NCBI GenBank assembly: GCA_026874595.1
Contig: CM049309.1
Location: forward strand, 75,462,723-75,526,722
Direction of reading: 5' to 3'
Length of the DNA: 64,000 nucleotides
DNA from: Sipunculus nudus
Lineage: Eukaryota > Annelida > Sipuncula > Golfingiida > Sipunculidae
The stretch's first letter is position 1. Each line of letters begins with the position of its first letter. This document shows, one piece after another, positions 25,501 through 34,500 of this stretch. Position numbers and translations under genes: made by a program. Under the pieces are notes generated by a model. That model searched no databases. It was not told the origin of the DNA and saw only the letters and a program-made list of their open reading frames with translations.

Positions 25501-28500
25501 AAGTTTGCTCCTTAAATCTTACATTAACTTTGCTTTAAAACATTTAAAGTGCCATTCCAAGTAACAGCTACTGCAGTTTCTGATCAGGATAAAGTAACCT
25601 GATTTTGTATTGAAATATTGAATTTTCCAAAGAGAAATATGTTCCTAAGAGAAATATAATCTTCAGAGAATTATGTCCCTGAAAGAAATTGATCCTAAGA
25701 GAAATATGTTTCTAAGGGAAATATGTTCCTGGTCATAAGAGAAATATACAAAGCATCTTCTTAAAAATCTCCATAGTTACCATTTTTCCTCTTAACTAAA
25801 AACAAAACAAAAAAAGCATGATGCAGTGCTGAAGATAGTGGGTTAAATATATGTTTTATTACGTAAACATAATTGTGAGCTGTTTCTGTATTAATGAGAA
25901 TTTTCTCTGTTAAAGTTTATACGCCAGAGTAAGCAAACCGAAAATTTTCCCTTATTGGGCCTATTATCGCCCATCCCGCCTCGTTCCGGTGTATCTAGGT
26001 CACACTTCCGTTACCCATAATCACATTTTCTTCTGGCGTACGCCATGATGGACGTTTGATCCCGCGCTGTGAGATTCGTCCACTGTTGGGTTTGTCGTTT
26101 TGAGTTTGCCAACTGATTGTAAGTTATTCTTATTTTCCCTTGCCCGCCATGGAGAACCCCACTTATTGTGTCTCTTGTGGCACTATAATCCCGGTATGGG
26201 ACTCCCACCCCACTTGTTATAGTTGCCGCACCAACAATGACTCCTGCCGCGGTCCGGCTGATCCTTGTTTCCATAGCCAGACGTGGTCCACTGACAAGTG
26301 GGCCTTGTTCCAGGATTGGGTTCATTCCCCGGTTATTGGGGGTTCCCCCTCCGTTATTCCCTTGTCTGGCCCCGTGGTTGTCTCCAGGGGAGGGGGGGGG
26401 AGCCTACCCTGGTTGACCGAACCACGGCCGTGCTGCGTTCACCGTCCGTTCCCGCCGGTCCTGTCACCTCTCCCGTGGTTTCGACAGTTAAATCATTGCT
26501 TTCTCATTCACGGAAACGGAAATCTTCCCCAGTTCCCGCGGCCTCCCGTTCTGACAGCACATCTGCATATTCCATATTACATAAATTGTCCCGGTTTTGT
26601 TCATCACTGATGTCGGATCTAGACGTTTAGTCTAGACCCGCATCAGTCCGCCCGGCGCCCTCACCGGCGCCCCGGTCCTTTCTCCCCGGCCGTTCTCGTC
26701 GCCCCCGGCTCCTCGCCGTCTTCCCTCATTGTCGCCGGGGCCGGCTGGAGCCGTCCCGCTGGATCGCACGACCCTTCCTGGGGTGCAGGAAAGTGCGTCG
26801 GTCCCTCCTGCCTCCGTTTCGGGGCGGCCGGTTCCTCCGTCTCCCGCCGCTACTTCCCGGCCGACCGGCTCTTTATTTCAGACGCCGTCTGCTGTTCGGC
26901 CTGTGGATCCGGTTCCGTTGCCTTCCAGGATGGGTCCTGCTGCTGCTCGTTCCCCGGCTTCCTGTTTCCAGCCTCTGGTTGTTCCGACTCAGAGGGTCTC
27001 TCTGGCTCCCCCTACCCGGGGTTCTCCAGGGTCCCCGTCTTCTCAGTCAGCCGATCCCGCCCTGGCGCCTGACCAGTGGTCGGAGATCGCGCTGCAACGC
27101 CAGGCTTGGCGTACGCGCAAATCTGCGCTTCTGGACCTAGTGGCTACCTCCACACAGGAGGCTAACCCTTCGGGTCCGAAGTTCCGTCGGTTACAACCTC
27201 AGACTTCCTCGGCGTCGGCGGCCTGTTCCTTTTTGAATCCTGCCGCCCTTCAATCGCCCTCGGACGCGCCCGCCGTGTGTATGGAGTTTTCCGAACACAC
27301 GGGGGATATCTTACGTGAGCACCACGCGGTGGTCTCGGGGTCTCGCTCTGCTACTACTGGGGCCCCGCTTCCGCCGGGTTCGGAGAAACCTTGGTACCCT
27401 CTGGAATTCACTTGGGTACCGTGCTACCTGTTTCGATTGCTAACTGCCTTATCCTGACCACCCGGATATTCCGTCTGCTCCGATGCGTCTCGAGTCCGGC
27501 CTTGAACAGCCGTTTGTGGACGGCAAGTCTTTATTTCCGTCCTCTGTCCAACTTTCCGATCGTCACTTGTCGGATCTGGAGGGGCTCGGCCGGCAGGCGG
27601 CCGGCATGGTTAACGACTTGCAGGCTGTCACTAGCTTGCTCGCTGTTTCTCCGGACACGCTAACTCTCAACGACATATGGCAGGCTTCTGCCCATACTTG
27701 CGCTGAGTTGAATCAGGTCGTTTGGCGCCTGGTTGAAAATTGCATCTTGTTACGCCGCACGGCTTGCATTCAGTCGTTAAAGCACTTCAAGCCGGAGCTT
27801 ACTCAGGCGGAGTTAACTGAACTTTATTCTCAGCCTTTTACCGGTTCCCTGCTGTTTGGCGGCCACTTACGGCCTCTCTTTGACCGCGCCTTGGAACGCT
27901 CCGATCATCAGGCCCGCCTCCGCTGACCTCTCTTGCGCCTAGGCCATCCTTCCGCGTTCCCCGCCCTTGGCCTCCGGTTGCGGCTTCCGCTCCGCCGCGG
28001 CGCGCGTCTGCTACGTCTTCACGTCCTTCCAGACGTCCGGCCGTTCTCAGCCTTTTCGTGGTCGATCCTCCAAACGTCGCTCCGGTCGGCGCTCGTCTCA
28101 GCGCCCCTTTTCCCGCATGGGCGGGTATCACCTCACAGCATTTAATTCTCAGCACCGTCAAGTTCGGGTTCCGTCTTAGGTTTTTGCATGCACCTCCCCT
28201 CACCTTGCACCCGTTCTTCACTCCGCCTCTGTCCGATCCGGCAAAACGCCTCGCTTTGGAGGAGGCCATTCAATCAATGTTAGACAAACGGGCCGTTTTC
28301 GAGGTTTCCCCATCCACCGTGGGGTTTTACTCTCGCCTTTTTCTTGTTCCCAAACCGCACGGCCGTTGGCGCCCGATCATAGACCTGAAGCCCCTCAATT
28401 CGTTCATCCGTCCGCCCCCGTTTCGGATGTTCAATATCCATGCTGTGCTCCGCATTGTTCGGAGGATGGATTGACCTTACGGATGCCTATTTTCACGTTC

Positions 28501-31500
28501 CCATCCATCCCTCGTCTCAACCGTTTCTTCGCTTCGCGTATCAGAACCGCGTTTATCAATTCCGGGCCCTTCCGTTCGGGATCAACGTGGCCCCCTGGAT
28601 TTTTACCATGCTGGTTCACACGGTCACGAGTTATCTCCTTTCACAGGGCATTTCTGTGCTCCCTTATCTGGACGATTGGCTGGTCCATGCGGCCGATCGC
28701 TCCCTCTTACTGTCGCATGGCTCCCGGGTTCTCAACTTACTTCGGAACCTCGGTTTCCTGGTCAATGCGGAGAAATCTCTCCTCACTCCCACCCAGTCCC
28801 TCCAATTTCTGGGTGTCACACTCGAATTTGCCTCCGGCACAGCGTCGCTCCCGCGCGATTTTTCGCTCAAGCTCCGCCGCCTAATTCGTTCCTTTCTCAC
28901 ACGGCGCAGTGTCGACTCGCGCACTGCTCTTCTCTCCACAGTGCTCTCAACTGGGCCGCATCTTTCATTCCGTTCAGCCGACTGTCCCTCCATCCGATTC
29001 AGTCTATCTTGCGCCGTCACGGCCTTCTCCGGTTAACCTCGGTTCGTCCTACGATCCTCCCGTTTCGGAGCACCTGGCGGTCCCTTCGTCCCTGGATGGA
29101 CCTTTCCTTTCTCCTGCGCGGCGTTCCTTTTTCCAGGGATGTCGATTGCACCATCTATACCGATGCGTCTCTCCTCGGTTGGGGGGCCCATTTCGCCGAT
29201 CTTCGCGCTTCAGGGATATGGTCCCCGTCGGAACGTCTGCTCCATATCAATATCCTCGAACTGCGTGCCATCCGTCACGCGATCTCCCACTGGTCTCCCA
29301 GCTTGATCGGCCGTCACCTTCTCATCTGGACCGACAATACCACGGTTGTGGCCTATATCAACAAGCAGGGCGGTACTCGGTCTCCCTCGCTCATGCAGGA
29401 GACTTACCTTTTGTTCGATCTATGCCTCTCTCTCCGGGCATCAGTTCGTGCATCCCATCTTCCGGGCGTGTCGAACATCCTGGCGGACGCCCTTTCCCGT
29501 CATCCGGCGTCTCTTCCCTCCCCGCCGCTCCTTCCGGTCCCGGTTATTCGGAGTGTTTTCGGTCCCCCCCTGTTCTCGTGCCTTCCGCTACGCGTCTACG
29601 TCACCCTCGCGACCGTCTCCCTGACACGCCGCCATCAGGGTGGTCTCACCCTGCTTCTCATACTCCCGTTTCAACCTGCGGCTCCATGGTTTCCTCTGTG
29701 GCGCTCGCTTCTCTCTCGCCCTCCGATTATACTACCGCTCTGCATCGCGCTCCCGTCGTTCCCTCGAGGGTGTCGCCCGTTTCGGTTGTGCCCTCTATGG
29801 GCATGCGTGCTCTCATCGGACACCTCAAGGATCAGGGCATTTCAAGTCCTGCTGCTCTCCTTGCCTCGGCTCCCCGTCGCCGTTCTACGGACCGCATCTA
29901 TGACTCCCGGTGGCGTCTCTTCACGGACTGGGCGTCTTCCCGCGGAATCTCCCCTTTAGATCCGTCGCTTGCGGCTGTTTTGGATTTCTTCGTGTTCTTA
30001 CTGCAGGATAAACATTTATCCTATCCCTCTCTGCGTGGCTATCGCGCTGCCCTGCTGTTGGTGCTCCGTCCGCTGGGTCACGATTGTGTCCTTCATCACC
30101 CGTTGGTGTCGGACTTTCTCAAGGGGGTTCATACCCGTGCGTCTCGTCCTCGGTATGTTGCGCCTTCCTGGCGCCTGGACGTCGTCTTACGTCACCTCCG
30201 GGAACCCCCTTATGAGCCGTTGCGTTCGGCCCATCTTCTCCATTTGTCTCGGAAAACGGTTTTCCTCCTAGCTCTTGCCTCGGCAGGTCGCCGTTCTGAG
30301 CTTCATGCCCTCGTGGCTGATTCGAAATTCACGCAAATTGCGGCCGACGAACCGTCGGCCACCCTACATTTTCCTCCGGACTTTTATCGGAAAAATCAAA
30401 ATTTCGATGACTCTCTGTCTGCTTGGCACGTTCCGGCCCTCCCTAACGGTCAGTACCGTTATGGGGCTACCAATTGCCCGGTTCGTGCGTTGCGTTATTA
30501 TCTCAAAGCTACTCATTCTTTACGGGGAGGGGGGGGGGCGCAAGAAGTTGTTTATTTCTACAAAAGTCACATCTTCCAATAAAGAGATTAGCCCTATCAC
30601 CATTAGTGCGTGGCTCAAAGCTACTAAAGTCGCCGCATATGAATCAGCTTCTCAATCCATATAAGACCAAATTCACATCAAGGCCCATGACATTCGTGCT
30701 ATTTCAACTTCCTAGGCCCATTTCTCCGGGATCTCACCCAATCAGTTGGTCAAGAAGGGATACTGGAAATCCCCATCTACGTTCACACGCTTCTATTTGA
30801 AAGATGTTCAGCTCCAGGCTTCGGGCCTCTACTCCATGGGCCCTGTGATCGCGTCGGGTGAGGTCCTACAATTTTCCAGGCCTTCTTCTTCCTCTCCGTC
30901 TGTCCCGCCACCGACGTCGACTGCTGCTCCATCACCGCACTGAGATTCTTCGTTCCAGCGTTACAGGTAGGTGCCCCCTCCCCAAGGCGTGTCTGTTTTT
31001 TTCTCATTAATACAGAAACAGCTCACAATTATGTTTACGTAATAAAACCCCCCCATTCCCTCCCTGTGAATGGTGGTTTTGTTAGTAAACTGTTGTGAGC
31101 TTTTCTGTATTACAAACATCGCTCCCTCCCAGTCCGAGCTCTTCCTTACGCCTTCGAAAATGTGATTATGGGTAACGGAAGTGTGACCTAGATACACGGG
31201 AACGAGGCGGGATGGGCGATAATAGGCCCAATAAGGGAAAATTTTCGGTTGGCTTACTCTGGCGTATAAACTTTAACAGAGAAAATTCTCATTAATACAG
31301 AAAAGCTCACAACAGTTTACTAACAAAACCACCATTCACAGGGAGGGAATGGGGGGGGATTTACTGGTGCTTTACATGTAATCAAAAATTAACATTAAAT
31401 AAGAAGCCTTCTGCAAAGATTAAGGCTTACTTGTTTATGATTCCAGTTGGAGGGCAAACCACAGTTCACTATTCAGAGTACAAGCACAAAAGATGTACGA

Positions 31501-34500
31501 TCTTCAAAGATAGTGAGTACCAGTCAGCACCAGTGACCTTCCTGGTTCTCATGTTGTAGTATTTAACATTGTTTCTGTTTTCAATTCATATTAATATACC
31601 TCAGTTCTCACTGTTCTTAATGTGATCTTCAATGTATCTCACTGCACCATTCATTATGTAGTCTTTCTGTATCCCTCCGTTTTTCTCCGTGCATTTTGAT
31701 GTTTCCAGGATTAATGGTCCTTCATATTTCACTTTTGAGTTATTTGTCTCTTGATTTATTACAAAACACCATTAATAATTTCTTGTACCGTCATTCCTCT
31801 GCTAAGGTTTATTTGGTTCCTCTTTTGAATTGAAATCTGTTGTTCACATTCTTTGTTGATCTGTTGTCTATATGCTGATTTTAAGTTACAAATACTAATC
31901 TGCATGTATGTGCAATATGTAGAAAAAGCCACACCAGAGGGAGCCACCATCACATCCTGGTAAAGCTTGGCGAATCCCGCTGGTAGGTAGCTTCTCATCC
32001 AATGGTGATTCCCATTCAGTTATCCAAAGAAATCCGTACCACAAAGAATAGAAAATTTTTTGTCAGTCAGGCTACTGTCATAACCTTCAAATTTCTTTTC
32101 ACTCTCATTTGCACCCTGTCTCTGTTAATTGTGTTTCTTTGTTGCAGATGAAAATGTTAAGATATTACAGTTTTTGTCAAATATAGGTTGGATGTAATAT
32201 TAAATAGAAACCATTTATACTTAAAAAACTATAATTTCTCACTTAATAACCTAAATTATTCTAGTGTTAAAACTTTATATAAATCGTTAATTTTCAAGAG
32301 AAAGGCAGTTTTGATATTATCTTGACTGTAAATCATTCACACAAGATCTGATGTTTATGTCAGGTGGTTGCGCTGTATGACTACTCTGCACAGCGTAGTG
32401 ATGAGATCAGTCTGGTGCGAGGTGACCAGGTCCAGGTGATATACAAGGACACAGAGAACTGGTGGGTGGGCAGGCTGCCTGATGGACAGGAGGGGTTCTT
32501 CCCAGCAAACTATGTGGCTGACAGTGGTAGGTCGCTAATCTATACCAACCTGTTGTATCTTATACCTATAAATGAATGAGCTATATTATTGAGTTCATGC
32601 TTTCCATTTCCAGTTCTAGTACTGTACTACCACTAAGGGGTCAATACTGGATTGAAACGGAGCAGAATGAGAATGTTAAATAATTTAAAAAATGAACTAG
32701 AAATAAGCGTTCTAAGGAATGTAGGCCTCTATCATGTGGGCTGTCCTTAATGTGGGGTATTCCGCAACCAGTGTTTTCATTCACTTTTAAGCCTCATGTT
32801 CCTAGGTTAACTTGTGCATAAGTTCCCAATAAGTGTTTACATTCACTTATTCAGCCCATATCCAATTCTGCATATGTGACTGTACATTTGTAAATATTCT
32901 TAGAAGTTCTTCCAGGATCGGAATGATTTGCCAGAAAAACTCCTAATTCTAAACAATACTTCACTGGCTGATTCACAAAAGGCCATGAAAATTTCATGAG
33001 ATTCCATTCATAATTGCATGAGTTATGTTGTGAACCAGCACATACACAAATGGGGTGACCACATAGTCTTAGTAAAAGTGGTGGCATGTGCATTTGAAGT
33101 ACTATGTAGAGCTCAGTATGGCATCTTGTGGGCTTGAGAACATTTGTTTCCATAGTGATGTGAACACCATTTATTTATTACCAGCAGATAATGCCAGCTA
33201 ATCAACATGCTATGAACAATTTGTACAGTTTATGAGTCATCCAGTTATTTCTGTGAAGTCTGATTGCTTTTTGTGGGATCCTCTGTAGTAAACACGCTTT
33301 AAATTCCATCCATTGCAGAGAAAAGCTGCCAGCAGACATACACTTTCTAGAAGACATACAACAACCTTGATAGCATTACAGTGAGATTGAAATTGTACAT
33401 TTAGACCAGAAGGAGTTAATTCAGTATTTTAATAATTTGCCATGTGCCAGCATGATATTGTTATAATGTTGATGTCTGTTATTTATAGAAGAAGCAGCAC
33501 AGCTTGATGAATACCAGATGGCGCCACCAGATGATGATTATGACGAGCCTGATGCAGGAAGACAGCAGACAGTGAGTGGTGTGATGTTAATTTCATAATG
33601 GCTAATAAAGCCAAAGCTGACCCAATGTACATACATCTGTATGTCTGTTGCAATAATATACTGAACTAGTCTTAAGCCCAGAGGCACAAATAAATGGCAT
33701 CAAAAGTGTGATGTCACAGTGGTTCCGAAAGTGAGGCACAGCTGTCCCTGGACAGGGCTCGTTTTGCCAAAAATTGCCACCGGACATTAGGGTCCGGCAG
33801 CACAGAAAAGGTGCCGGACCTCCAAAGATTTTACCGGACCCCACTTTTTTATTTTAAAAAAAATCCTCATTTTGGCTCTCCCTTTTATAATTCCTTTTTA
33901 AGATTTCCATGTTGTTTCAACTCAAGTCGATTCAGTTTTAAGCAGAGAGACAAGTTTTACCAAATTATCAATCAAGCCGGTGAAGGGTAATAGGCATTTT
34001 TTTTTGTTTAATGCCTCAACCCCCAATAATCTAATCAAATAATTCAACCGTTTTGTTACACACTGAATGGTTAACGGAACAGCTAAATGCCATTTCTTGT
34101 CTGTAGTTGTCTCTAATGCCTCGTGGACAGATTCTTGAAGACAATTGCAGCATTCCACACTGTAATTTCCCATGAAATCTTATTTTGTGTCGCAGATAGA
34201 ATAATAGCGTCTTTGTACGCGTTTTTATTTATTAACCTTGGATTTTGTTTTGTACCTTTTGTACTGTTTCAACTGCGCTCGAGTGCATGAAAGGAGGCAG
34301 TGTCTCAGTGGACTTTGGTCTCAATAATTATCTGCATTTCGCACAGAATCGTATTCAAAATCTATTTTGAATAGGAACGACCTCTAGGGAGAGGTGACAG
34401 AGAGGATCCGCTCCGAGAACCCTGACACCAAACTGACATGAAGTCATTTAATTCTTATAGTGTTGGGCATTTAACGTTATGATTATGATCGTGTCATGTC

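Larger units (their letters stand above)
25853..31358 (+). mobile_element. DIRS-like tyrosine-recombinase retrotransposon, degenerate
   Basis: A 5.5-kb element of much higher GC content than its flanks sits in the AHI1 intron between exons 25372-25430 and 31448-31513, in sense. It has the DIRS1 layout: inverted terminal repeats, a gag-like region, reverse transcriptase with RNase H, an overlapping tyrosine recombinase frame and, before the right repeat, an internal complementary region matching both outer ends. DIRS elements are copied through a circular intermediate and integrated by the recombinase, without target duplication; none is visible here. All three coding regions carry frameshifts or stops, so this copy is non-autonomous. 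Ends were set where complementarity with the internal region stops and are good to a few bases. Confidence 0.93.

Noticed and set aside
28664..29020. Minus-strand open frames across the DIRS element
   Set aside because: They are shadows of the GC-rich RT/RNase H region, whose plus-strand frames carry all the catalytic motifs.
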